This document shows, in pieces, positions 25,859 through 34,244 of a stretch of 64,000 nucleotides of DNA. Every line of letters begins with the position of its first letter. Position 1 is the stretch's first letter. Both the position numbers and the translations under genes were made by a program. The notes beneath the pieces are model-generated. The model had not been told where the DNA came from. It did no database searches and saw only the letters and a program-made list of their open reading frames with translations. The stretch comes from Pontibacter sp. E15-1 (GTDB lineage Bacteria > Bacteroidota > Bacteroidia > Cytophagales > Hymenobacteraceae): contig NZ_JAKVIR010000023.1 in NCBI RefSeq assembly GCF_022601975.1, forward strand, positions 1-64,000, read 5' to 3'.

Positions 25859-25960
25859 CGAATTAGGATTAGAGACTAAAGATCAGGAATGGTGATGACA
25901 GCGTGTTCTTGCAGCTGCATCCATTTCTAATCTCATCTTCATAAAGTATACATGCCGGTT

Positions 25961-26980
25961 CTATACCGTAAAACCAGCGTCCACATGCTGCCTGATTTCT
26001 TCCCGCAGCTGATCCACGTTCATCCAATCGGTGTTCGTGCCGGAGTTATACTTAAAGCCTACCTCCACCATCTTGCCCTTGTGCGCTTTCAGGAAGTCGG
26101 CGGGTGCCCAGGTGGGAGTGGAGGGTAGGATTACGTAGTATTTGTCCAGCTCTACCGTGTTCAGCGAGTCTGTTTCCGTGATCATCTCCTCATGCAGTTT
26201 TTCTCCTGGCCGGATGCCCACGATTTCCTGCCTGCAGTTGGGGCCGATGGCCTCGGCGATGTCTGTGATCACGTAGGAGGGAATCTTCGGGACGAAGATC
26301 TCGCCGCCCCAATGGTGCTCCAGCGCGTGGAAGACGAGCGCGACCCCTTCCTCCAGCGAGATGTTGAAGCGCGTCATCTTAGGGTGTGTGATGGGCAGCA
26401 CGCCTTCCTGCCGCTTCTTCAGGAAAAAGGGAACCACAGAGCCTCTGGAGCCAATCACGTTGCCGTAGCGCACCACAGAAAACCGGATGTCGCGTTTGCC
26501 TTTCATGTTGTTGGCGGCCACAAATAGCTTATCGGAGCAGAGCTTGGTGGCGCCATACAGGTTAATGGGGGCAGCCGCTTTGTCAGTAGACAGGGCCACT
26601 ACGTCTTTCACCCCCATGTCGAGGGCGGCGTTGATAACGTTCTCAGCTCCCAGCACATTGGTCTTGATGCACTCCATCGGGTTATACTCTGCGGCGGGCA
26701 CCTGTTTCATGGCGGCGGCATGCACAATAATGTCGATGCCCTCGCAAGCACGCTTGAAACGGTCTCCGTCGCGCACATCCCCTATAAAATAGCGGATGGA
26801 ATTGTATTTGCTGTGCGGAAACACCTGCGCCATCTCAAACTGCTTCAGCTCGTCGCGGGAGTAGATGACCAGGCGCTTCACCTCCGGGAAGCGCGCGTAC
26901 ACCATCTCCACAAACTTCTTCCCAAAGGAGCCCGTTCCGCCTGTTACCAGTATTGATTTATGATTTAGGTCTAATGCCAT
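25961..26980 (-). CDS. pseB: PseB, UDP-GlcNAc 4,6-dehydratase (inverting)
   Basis: 339 residues. Extended SDR enzyme for the first step of pseudaminic acid synthesis, with C5 inversion. Nucleotide loop VTGGTGSFGKKF, YSRDELKQFEMA (hallmark of PseB/FlaA1 enzymes), and the active-site stretch LSTDKAAAPINLYGATK with Tyr and Lys. The soluble single-domain length separates it from the membrane-bound retaining dehydratases such as PglF. It heads the pse genes, 108 bases after the glycosyltransferase gene. Confidence 0.93.
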   Translation of the reverse strand: MALDLNHKSILVTGGTGSFGKKFVEMVYARFPEVKRLVIYSRDELKQFEMAQVFPHSKYNSIRYFIGDVRDGDRFKRACEGIDIIVHAAAMKQVPAAEYNPMECIKTNVLGAENVINAALDMGVKDVVALSTDKAAAPINLYGATKLCSDKLFVAANNMKGKRDIRFSVVRYGNVIGSRGSVVPFFLKKRQEGVLPITHPKMTRFNISLEEGVALVFHALEHHWGGEIFVPKIPSYVITDIAEAIGPNCRQEIVGIRPGEKLHEEMITETDSLNTVELDKYYVILPSTPTWAPADFLKAHKGKMVEVGFKYNSGTNTDWMNVDQLREEIRQHVDAGFTV

Positions 26981-27088
26981 TCGGTATATATCGAGTTTAG
27001 AGGACGGGTAGCATCGTATTACCCAATCCTGCGCAAGATACTTGTTTCCTCCACAAGTTTCAATCCTGGCCAGTTATACAGGAAGCGC

Positions 27089-28417
27089 TTATTTTTGCCC
27101 GGTTAGCTGCTTCACCAACTTGGCCAAGTCCGATGCAAGGGACTTTCTGGAGTAGCGCGCGTGGTTTATGTAGGGCAGGTCCTGGTTCGGGTTGATTTTC
27201 CAGGCTTTGCTCAGTTGGTCGAGGTGGTCTACCATCAGGTCGTAGGCGGTGTAATGAAAAAGCCTCCCGGCGCCACACTCGTCTATGATGCGGTCGGTGT
27301 CGGAGTGCACGGGGCCGAGGCAGATGATGGGTTTGTTGGACGCCAGGTACTCGAACAGCTTGCCCGGAACGTTGGCGTACACGGCGTCCACATCGGCGAT
27401 GGCCAGCAGCAGCACGGTGCTTTGCATCAGATAGGCAATTGCCGCCTCGTGCGGCACATAGGGTATAAACTCGGTAATGCCTCCCAGTCCCGCTTGCTCG
27501 ATGCGCTTTTTAAGGCCCTCCGACACCTGACCCACAAACCGCAGCCGGTAGTCAACCGCGTCGTGCACCGACATGGTATGAGCCAGTGCCTTCAGAAACA
27601 CGTCAATGTTATAAGCCTCCGTGATCGTGCCGGTATAGGTGATGCACAGCTCCTGTTTGGGCGGCTGAGAGGGGAGGGTGAAATCCTGCTCGTCATACCC
27701 GTTCGGGATAACGTGGATCTTCCTCGGGTCGATGCTCACGGGCTTGTTGAGAAAAAGGCGCTTGGTGTCCTCGCTGGTCACCACGATAGCATCGGCCTGC
27801 TCCAGCACTTCCCGCTCGTATTTCTCATCGAGCCGGCGGGCCAGGGCGGTATGGTGCAGCTGGTCGTAGTAGTGGATGTTGGTCCAGGGGTCGCGCAAAT
27901 CGGCGATCCAGGGCAGCTGGTGCTTCTTCTTTAGCTTCAGGCCGATGAGCTGGGTAGAGTGCGGCGGGCTTGTCGTAATCATGGCTTTGTAGTTTCCGTT
28001 CGCCAACAGCTCTTCGGCCTTTTTCAGGGCATGTTTGTTCCAGCCCACGCGTGCGTCGGGTATAAACAGGTTGCCGCGCACAAACTTAAACACCTTGTCT
28101 ACCAGCGTGTCCTTTTCTTTCTGGTTGGCAAACCCGCTGAACGGGATCTCTTTCTTGCCCGTAAGCTTCTTATAGTACTCAAAAGGCTCCGTGGTTGCTG
28201 TCCGGTGCACTTGCAGGCCATCCGGAACCTCTTTTTCGAATGTCCGGTCGAGGAGGGGGTATGAGGCCTGCGCCTCGTCCACTGTCAGCACGGTGGGGCG
28301 TACCCCAAACGCAGGGAGGTGTTTGCAGAATTTCAGCCCGCGCTGCACGCCCGGTCCTCCGGAGGGGGGCCAGTAATAGGAGATGTAGAGCAGGTCAATC
28401 GTGTCTGTTGCTTTCAA
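27089..28417 (-). CDS. Family 4-type glycosyltransferase
   Basis: About 442 residues if it starts with TTG at 28417. GT-B fold: LYISYYWPPSGGPGVQRGLKF at the N-terminus, ISTSPPHSTQLIG, IPNGYDEQDF, and the donor-site region LFEYLASNKPIICLGP with EYLA near the C-terminus. The frame is open up to a GTG at 28465, but a strong promoter -7 box (28448-28441) lies inside that extension, so the shorter TTG start is preferred; no ATG exists in between. It is the first gene before pseB and probably adds a sugar in the same glycan. Confidence 0.82.
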   Translation of the reverse strand: MKATDTIDLLYISYYWPPSGGPGVQRGLKFCKHLPAFGVRPTVLTVDEAQASYPLLDRTFEKEVPDGLQVHRTATTEPFEYYKKLTGKKEIPFSGFANQKEKDTLVDKVFKFVRGNLFIPDARVGWNKHALKKAEELLANGNYKAMITTSPPHSTQLIGLKLKKKHQLPWIADLRDPWTNIHYYDQLHHTALARRLDEKYEREVLEQADAIVVTSEDTKRLFLNKPVSIDPRKIHVIPNGYDEQDFTLPSQPPKQELCITYTGTITEAYNIDVFLKALAHTMSVHDAVDYRLRFVGQVSEGLKKRIEQAGLGGITEFIPYVPHEAAIAYLMQSTVLLLAIADVDAVYANVPGKLFEYLASNKPIICLGPVHSDTDRIIDECGAGRLFHYTAYDLMVDHLDQLSKAWKINPNQDLPYINHARYSRKSLASDLAKLVKQLTGQK

Positions 28418-28440
28418 TCGCTTTTGTTTTCCTGTAGACT

Positions 28441-28473
28441 CAAATATAACGATATTATTACGCACTGCCGCAA
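28441..28473 (-). promoter_or_regulatory. Promoter of the glycosyltransferase-pse operon
   Basis: Minus strand: TTG (28473-28471), 22-base spacer, TATATTTG (28448-28441). Start of transcription expected near 28435. It would drive the glycosyltransferase, pseB, pseC and following genes. Confidence 0.65.
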
Positions 28474-28588
28474 TTGCTGTTCATGCCGCCCTGTCTTGGG
28501 CTTTCTCCACAAATCGCCGTAAAAAAGAGGAGACAGGGGGATGCCGCAATTCTCCCTTCCGTTATTCGTAAATAACCAGGATAATGCT

Positions 28589-28596
28589 TATTTTTG
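28589..28596 (+). promoter_or_regulatory. Candidate ffh promoter
   Basis: TATTTTTG, an exact -7 box, 20 bases before the ffh ATG at 28616. The upstream element is not clear. Confidence 0.55.
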
Positions 28597-28615
28597 TAGA
28601 TAAACCCAGAGAAAG

Positions 28616-29953
28616 ATGTTTGATAATTTAAGTACCAAATTAGACCGCGCCTTTAAAACACTCAAAGGCCAGGGAAGCATTACAGAGATAAACGTGGCCC
28701 AGACCATCAAGGAGGTGCGCCGCGCCCTGGTGGATGCGGACGTAAACTATAAAGTTGCCAAAACTGTCACCGACAAGATAAAGGAAGAGGCCATGGGCCG
28801 CGATGTGCTCATCTCCGTTTCGCCGGGGCAGCTGATGGTGAAGATCGTGCACGAGGAGCTGACCGAGCTGATGGGCGGACAGAAGCAGGACATCAGCCTG
28901 AAGGGCGAGCCGGCGGTTATCCTGATTGCGGGTTTGCAGGGTTCTGGTAAGACTACCTTCACGGGTAAGCTGGCCCACCACATCAAGCGCCAGGGCCGCA
29001 GTGTGCTGGTAGCCGCCTGCGACGTGTACCGTCCGGCCGCGATTAACCAGCTGCAGGTTTTGGCCGGTCAGGTAGGCGTGGAGGCGTATACCGAACTGGA
29101 GAATAAAAACCCGGTGCAAATTGCCCTCAACGCCATCGAGCACGCCAAAAAGACCAATAAGAAAGTTGTCATCATCGATACCGCCGGTCGTTTGGCCGTA
29201 GACGAGGCGATGATGAAGGAGATAGCCGACATCAAGCAGGCCGTAAAGCCGTCTGAGACGCTGTTTGTGGTAGACTCCATGACGGGTCAGGATGCGGTGA
29301 ACACGGCCAAAACCTTTAACGAGCGCATCAACTTTGACGGCGTGGTGCTGACCAAGCTCGACGGTGACTCGCGCGGCGGTGCGGCCCTATCCATCCGCGC
29401 TATTGTGGAGAAGCCGATCAAGTTCATCTCCACAGGAGAGAAAATGGAGGCCCTCGACCTATTCTACCCAGACCGTATGGCCCAGCGAATCCTGGGTATG
29501 GGCGACGTGATCTCATTGGTGGAGCGTGCGCAGCAGGCCTTTGATGAGGATGAGGCGAAGCGCATCAACAAGAAGATCCGCAAGAACCAGTTCAACTTCG
29601 ACGACTTCCTGACCCAGCTGGAGCAGATCAAGAAAATGGGTGACATCAAGGACCTGGTGGGTATGATTCCGGGAGTGGGCAAGGCCCTGAAGGATGTCGA
29701 GATCGATGAAAATGCCTTCAAACCGATCGAGGCGATCATCAAATCGATGACGCCCGTGGAGCGCGAAAACCCCGACATGATCAGCGGTAGCCGCCGCGCC
29801 CGTATCGCCAAGGGCAGCGGCACGGACCTGACACAAGTAAACAACCTGATGAAGCAGTTTAACGACATGCGCAAGATGATGCGCTCGATGAACAAGATGT
29901 CGGGCAAGCGTGGCGGGCTGGGCAACCTGGCCAACATGATGAAGCAGCGTTAA
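28616..29953 (+). CDS. ffh: Signal recognition particle protein Ffh (SRP54)
   Basis: 445 residues, full length. The N domain (1-90) is followed by the GTPase G domain with P-loop GLQGSGKTT (106-114), DTAGRLAVDE, TKLDGDSRGG and the insertion-box region, and a methionine-rich M domain (about 300-445; LMKQFNDMRKMMRSMNKMSG) that binds signal peptides and the 4.5S RNA. With the ffs gene at 8731 the window holds both bacterial SRP components. Monocistronic, between its own promoter and a 29-bp hairpin terminator. Confidence 0.97.
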   Translation: MFDNLSTKLDRAFKTLKGQGSITEINVAQTIKEVRRALVDADVNYKVAKTVTDKIKEEAMGRDVLISVSPGQLMVKIVHEELTELMGGQKQDISLKGEPAVILIAGLQGSGKTTFTGKLAHHIKRQGRSVLVAACDVYRPAAINQLQVLAGQVGVEAYTELENKNPVQIALNAIEHAKKTNKKVVIIDTAGRLAVDEAMMKEIADIKQAVKPSETLFVVDSMTGQDAVNTAKTFNERINFDGVVLTKLDGDSRGGAALSIRAIVEKPIKFISTGEKMEALDLFYPDRMAQRILGMGDVISLVERAQQAFDEDEAKRINKKIRKNQFNFDDFLTQLEQIKKMGDIKDLVGMIPGVGKALKDVEIDENAFKPIEAIIKSMTPVERENPDMISGSRRARIAKGSGTDLTQVNNLMKQFNDMRKMMRSMNKMSGKRGGLGNLANMMKQR

Positions 29954-29964
29954 GCTTTCTTTTG

Positions 29965-30027
29965 ATACCCCTATACCGTCAGCGGCTGCACTTGGCAAAA
30001 GTGCAGCCGCTGACGGTATAGGGGTAT
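29965..30027 (+). terminator. ffh terminator, 29-bp perfect stem
   Basis: Perfect inverted repeat 29965-29993 with 29999-30027, 5-base loop, starting 12 bases after the ffh stop. The stem contains the hexamer TATACC. There is no clear U-run after it. Confidence 0.7.
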
Positions 30028-30122
30028 GCCATTGGCGGCCGGGTTGCTGCGCTAGTGCTGTATTTCTCTCTGAGAACTAGCTTCTTAGCATACCAATTTT
30101 AAACAAGCAGTTTGACAGCGGC

Positions 30123-30596
30123 CTAATAATTTTTTTTATCCTCCTGTTGCTCCCACGCCACAAATCCTTCTTTTGCCTCATCGGGAAGCAATTGGTGCAT
30201 GGGTATCCGGCGGGCATCGATGGGCTTTTCCATTTCCTCATAGATCAGGGCGTCGTCAAAGCCAATTTTGGCAGCGTCCTGGCGGGTGTTGCCATAGTAT
30301 ACCTTGCTGCACCTGGCCCAGTAAATGGCGCCGAGGCACATGGGGCAAGGCTCACAGCTGGTATATAATTCGCAGTCGGAGAGGTCGAACGTGCCCAGCG
30401 CCTGCGATGCTTTCCGGATCGCGTCTACCTCTGCATGGGCAGTCGGATCGTTGGAAGAGAGCACATTATTGAAGCCGCGGGCAACAACCTCGCCCTTCCG
30501 CACGATCACAGCCCCAAACGGCCCGCCATACCCCTGCTTCATTTTCTCCACAGAAAGGCGAATAGCCTCCCGCATAAAATCTTGTTCTTTTTCCAT
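30123..30596 (-). CDS. Nucleoside/guanine deaminase
   Basis: 157 residues from ATG at 30596. Cytidine-deaminase-fold enzyme with the zinc motif HAEVDAIRKA (His, catalytic Glu) and TSCEPCPMCLGAIYWA (two Cys). The length and the segment YGNTRQDAAKIGFDD fit guanine deaminase of the GuaD type (guanine to xanthine) better than tRNA adenosine deaminase TadA, which is the main alternative. The frame extends 33 codons further upstream, but that part lacks family features. It stands alone, convergent with ffh. Confidence 0.88.
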   Translation of the reverse strand: MEKEQDFMREAIRLSVEKMKQGYGGPFGAVIVRKGEVVARGFNNVLSSNDPTAHAEVDAIRKASQALGTFDLSDCELYTSCEPCPMCLGAIYWARCSKVYYGNTRQDAAKIGFDDALIYEEMEKPIDARRIPMHQLLPDEAKEGFVAWEQQEDKKNY

Positions 30597-31196
30597 ATAG
30601 GATGCTATAGTTTGGCTGCTTTCTAATGTGTTGATCCATATATGAATCAACAACTTTTTTGCCCGCTTTGTATATTTCTGAATGTATAAAAACATTGCCC
30701 AATTTCACGATAGGAGCAGTCATACCCATAACGAAGAAAATATACGCTGTTGCTGTGTGAGAGGGAAATATATTAGTTTCTCGTGGAGAGGCAAAATCAA
30801 TGCGTTACACAGAAGTATTCGCAAATAGGAGGTATACGTTGAAACACTTCAACTTAGAATTGTATTTAGCAGGCCTGCCACTACACGCGGATAGCAATCG
30901 GAATATATGGCACAGGCGTAAAAAAATAGCTTACTCGACACTTGTGCGCTTGGATTGCATACTCGTCGTGTAAGCTATTGCATTTTTACCTATCGGTATA
31001 GCTTGGGTGAAAATGTTGCTGCTTTGTTTTAGTGTATTTACGGCACTTATTCAATAAGGGTTAAAAAATATAATAAAATCTGGTTAATGTTACCTATTCA
31101 CGCATCAAGCCCTGAGAATCGGCAGTTGATGCTTCAAACATCTAATCGGGGAGGGGATGCGTATGATGCAATGTGAAATGCTAAACAAGTATCCCT
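30597..31196. other. 600-base non-coding stretch with one stem-loop
   Basis: No convincing gene. It holds a stem-loop (30925-30939 with 30965-30979, 14 of 15 pairs, 25-base loop) with flanking A- and T-runs that looks like a terminator or a small RNA element, and a weak 7-bp stem (GCATCAA with TTGATGC) about 31100-31130. No clear promoter for the downstream lipoprotein gene was found. The region may encode a small RNA, but sequence alone does not show it. Confidence 0.4.
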
Positions 31197-31805
31197 ATGA
31201 AAAACAGATTAAGCTTATCCGGATTATGTGCGCTATTGCTCCTGCTTGGTAGTTTGGGCAGTTGCACCACCACCCGCGAAACAGAGGTGGAAGACGAGCT
31301 CAGCGACTTCAGAAGTTGGGTAACCCGCGAAACCTCGCAGCTTGCCACCCGCACAGAAGAAGACTGGAAGCGGGCAAAGCAGGATTTCAAGACACGGACA
31401 ACTGAACTGGACCTGAAACAGGAAAAATTCTCGGATGAACTCAAGAAAGAGTATAGCCAACTGAAGCAGGAGTTTAATAAGGCAGACGAGTCGTATATGA
31501 GTAGCCGCAGCGAGGCGCAGATGGCTGAATGGGATCGCAATCTGCTGGGCTCATACGCCGACAAGAGCACCATAAACGAGTCGAACGTGCGCGAGGCCTA
31601 CCTTGCCTTCATGCAAAATGTGCGTGCACAGAAGTCTGAGTGGACCAACAAGGAGTGGGACATGGCCAAAATGGTGCTCCAGAGTTTGAATGACCGCAAA
31701 AGTGAGCTTACCTCGGACATCGACACCGACTCGGAGGTAAAAATAAAGGCGCTGCAGATGGAGTTCAGAACCCTGGAAACGGCCGCCGACATAAGCGGAA
31801 ACTAA
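31197..31805 (+). CDS. Lipoprotein of unknown function, coiled coil
   Basis: 202 residues. Signal peptide with lipobox GSLGSC, lipidated Cys at about residue 23. The mature part is charged and strongly helical (residues about 30-110 likely coiled coil: TEEDWKRAKQDFKTRTTEL). The C-terminal segment YLAFMQNV..EWDMAKMVLQSLNDRK matches the end of the lipoprotein at 11523-12176. Function not recognised. Its stop codon overlaps the stop of the convergent DUF429 gene (CTAA). Confidence 0.75.
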   Translation: MKNRLSLSGLCALLLLLGSLGSCTTTRETEVEDELSDFRSWVTRETSQLATRTEEDWKRAKQDFKTRTTELDLKQEKFSDELKKEYSQLKQEFNKADESYMSSRSEAQMAEWDRNLLGSYADKSTINESNVREAYLAFMQNVRAQKSEWTNKEWDMAKMVLQSLNDRKSELTSDIDTDSEVKIKALQMEFRTLETAADISGN

Positions 31806-32404
31806 ACGATTATCCGGCCCTCTTTTGCATCGCCATAAAGAACCGATTGGCCCATAACGTGCCGGTAGCCGCTCAGCCAGGCCAGGATGGCATCGAACTG
31901 GTGCCAATTTTGAGGCCTTTCTTTTAGCGGAAAAGGCAGCAAGCCTTGCAAGCTTTCCACACAGGTGGGGAGCGTTGCAAGGCTTTTTTTATACCCCTCC
32001 GGAAGCTGCAGGAGCAATTTTGCCAGGGCAGCGGGGTATGTCTCCAGTAGGCCAACGCCTTTTTCAGCCAGCTGTACCCGCAGTTTAATGGCACGCGCCG
32101 TTAACCCGCCAATAAACATCGGAGACATAGCGCCCAGTTCACGGTCGGCCTGGCGATAGAAGAAATCGGATGAAACAGCGTATGGCGTCTGGCTGTATAC
32201 GCCTGGCAACGTAAGCGGCGCATCCATATACATGATTTTGGGCTGCAGGTCTGCGGTCAGTTGCAGCAGCCAGCTGTCTGCGTCCTGCCCCTTCTGGCAT
32301 TGCCATACCTGCAGCTGCGCCTGATGCAGCATGGCCACTGCTGTGGTGCCGGCAAGTTTTGCGCCGTAGTCTACCCCAAAGTGCTTTAAATTTGCTGCTT
32401 CCAT
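31802..32404 (-). CDS. DUF429 family protein
   Basis: 200 residues. Begins KHFGVDYGAKLAGTTAVA, the conserved acidic opening of DUF429, a family with a predicted RNase H-like fold; YMDAPLTLP and DAILAWLSGYR carry further conserved acidic residues. The function is unproven; nuclease activity is a prediction from fold. No signal peptide. It converges on the lipoprotein gene with a 4-base overlap of stop codons. Confidence 0.8.
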   Translation of the reverse strand: MEAANLKHFGVDYGAKLAGTTAVAMLHQAQLQVWQCQKGQDADSWLLQLTADLQPKIMYMDAPLTLPGVYSQTPYAVSSDFFYRQADRELGAMSPMFIGGLTARAIKLRVQLAEKGVGLLETYPAALAKLLLQLPEGYKKSLATLPTCVESLQGLLPFPLKERPQNWHQFDAILAWLSGYRHVMGQSVLYGDAKEGRIIV

Positions 32405-32465
32405 GTTTGTCGATGTACGTTACTGTTCAATAAACGCAGACCTCCCCAAAAGGCTAACTTTGCCA

Positions 32466-33386
32466 CTAAAGGGCCATGGGGGCGTCTTTGCGCTGAAAGC
32501 TTCCCGTCATTTTACCGTGCAGTGTCGAGGCCTTCCAGTATCCACTGGCGATGATGCGCCGGATCGTGAAAAGGGGCGCGTCCGCATCCTGACTGGTGGC
32601 GAGCTGGAAGGCTGCCGTGAAGCCCCGTTGCTGCAGTTCAGGTATAACTTCTTTGTTCCAGAGTCCGAAGGGATAGGCAAAGTAGTTGACGGGCTTCCCG
32701 GTTATTTCTTCCAGCACCTGCTTTGGCTTCTCTACCTGGGTATACCAATCTTCAGGTTTCAGCTTCTTCACGTTCTGATGGTCCCAAGTATGGCACCCGA
32801 TCACGTGCCCGTTGTCTGCGAGTTCTTTCACCTGGGCTCTGCTCATGTAGCGTGGCCTTCCCATGGAGACCGTCATCACGAAAAAAACACCCTTAAAGCC
32901 ATACTTGTCCAGAAGGGGGGCCGCCACAGTGTATTGGTCCAGGTTCGTGTCATCAAAAGTCAGCATCACGGGTTTTGCCGGGAGCGGGGCACCCGTGGTG
33001 AGGTAAGCCAGTAACTGGTCGGGTAGGATGGCGTGATACCCACTGTCAGCCAGCATTTTGAGTTGCTCTTCAAAACGTTCGGTCGGCACGATATAATCCT
33101 TGGCCTGTTTGGAATCCGAGGTGCGCCAATCCCGGATCTGGTGATAGCACAGGATGGGCACCTGCGGTTGCAGGAGAATGGTTGTCGCACTTGCCGCCAG
33201 GTTTACCACGGGAGCAGCTTGAGGTAGCGGTGTTTCTGGCTGAGGAGCCTGGGGAGGTGCAACTTCAGCTACCTCATCCGGCACCGGTGTTGAGGGTTGG
33301 TTATTAGGCGCGTCGCTTTGGCAGGAGGCGATAAAGAGTGCTGTGGCAAAAAGCAGAAGGCGACAGTGAACGAAGGGAAGCGTCAT
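32466..33386 (-). CDS. Polysaccharide deacetylase lipoprotein
   Basis: 306 residues from ATG at 33386; the TTG at 33401 adds five residues before the signal peptide and is less likely. Lipobox FIASC, then a Pro-rich linker (about 25-75) and a NodB domain: LTFDDTN (catalytic and metal Asp), GHVIGCHTWDHQN (metal His pair), and FAYPFGLWNK. It would act in the periplasm or at the surface as a metal-dependent N-deacetylase on polysaccharide or peptidoglycan. Monocistronic. Confidence 0.88.
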   Translation of the reverse strand: MTLPFVHCRLLLFATALFIASCQSDAPNNQPSTPVPDEVAEVAPPQAPQPETPLPQAAPVVNLAASATTILLQPQVPILCYHQIRDWRTSDSKQAKDYIVPTERFEEQLKMLADSGYHAILPDQLLAYLTTGAPLPAKPVMLTFDDTNLDQYTVAAPLLDKYGFKGVFFVMTVSMGRPRYMSRAQVKELADNGHVIGCHTWDHQNVKKLKPEDWYTQVEKPKQVLEEITGKPVNYFAYPFGLWNKEVIPELQQRGFTAAFQLATSQDADAPLFTIRRIIASGYWKASTLHGKMTGSFQRKDAPMAL

Positions 33387-33474
33387 GTGTATATAGGGCA
33401 AGGTGTGGCCTAAATTACGATTTTTAGCTATACCTGATTTGCCTGGGGCGCTATCTTTTGGGAGCGGCCCGCGT

Positions 33475-34008
33475 TTATTTCAGAAGCTCGTGCTGTATAT
33501 GCCGGATGGCGCGCAAATGATGGTCAAAATGATCCTGAAGGAAGGTGAGGGTTTGGGAGATGGTGAGCGGCCCAACATGCGGATGCTTGAATATACACCT
33601 GTCCAGTAACTCATCCGGGAAGTCGGTCAGCACGTCTTCGAGCTGAAAGCGGTTGTCGTCCCACTCGTGGCGAAGCGCAGTGAGGGAGACGTGTGAGGGT
33701 ATAGCTGCGACAGCGGGCGGTGCCGCATACTTTTTACCTGAGCGCAGCGCCAGCTTTAGTGCCAGCGATTTTATGGCGTTTGACAGTGACGCAGCAGGCA
33801 GATCATGCGCGTGCTCAAGTTTGTACAAAACATAGTCCATGGCTGACTTGTCGACAAGAAGCACGTGGGCGAGATGTTGTACTATAGACCACTTGCCTTC
33901 TTCGACCGAAGTGTTTAGCTGCTCGTCATCCAGGCCTTCAAGTTCGTCCAGAAGCCGGTTTCGCGAGTTTTCTAAACCAAGGTATTTTGTCTCCAATTTA
34001 AGATTCAT
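33475..34008 (-). CDS. DinB-family protein
   Basis: 177 residues from ATG at 34008. A four-helix DinB_2 fold: GKWSIVQHLAHVLLVD gives the first metal-binding His, and the C-terminal LQDHFDHHLRAI supplies the other two. Many members are thiol-dependent metal enzymes, but the substrate here is unknown. The frame continues 18 codons upstream without family similarity. Divergent from the methyltransferase gene. Confidence 0.85.
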   Translation of the reverse strand: MNLKLETKYLGLENSRNRLLDELEGLDDEQLNTSVEEGKWSIVQHLAHVLLVDKSAMDYVLYKLEHAHDLPAASLSNAIKSLALKLALRSGKKYAAPPAVAAIPSHVSLTALRHEWDDNRFQLEDVLTDFPDELLDRCIFKHPHVGPLTISQTLTFLQDHFDHHLRAIRHIQHELLK

Positions 34009-34244
34009 GAGTTGAATTGAATTTGGCGACGTTGTGCGAGGATATGCTTGCATTACTAACATGGGTTAAAAATACGGTTATTTTTATATTATCCAATATA
34101 GTATTTTAGAATTTTATACGTTATACCTGATTGGTCGCTCTTTGTATACGTGCTGAATCTGCTTTGTAGGGCCAATATTAGCCTGCGTTGGGCTTTTAGA
34201 GTTGTGTAATTGTAACGAAATTGCCTCAAATAAATTATAATCGC

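Noticed and set aside
32455..32462. TAACTTTG promoter-like box on the plus strand
   Set aside because: It would read antisense into the deacetylase gene. With about 30 chance matches to TAnnTTTG expected over both strands of the window, boxes not placed before a gene were left out.
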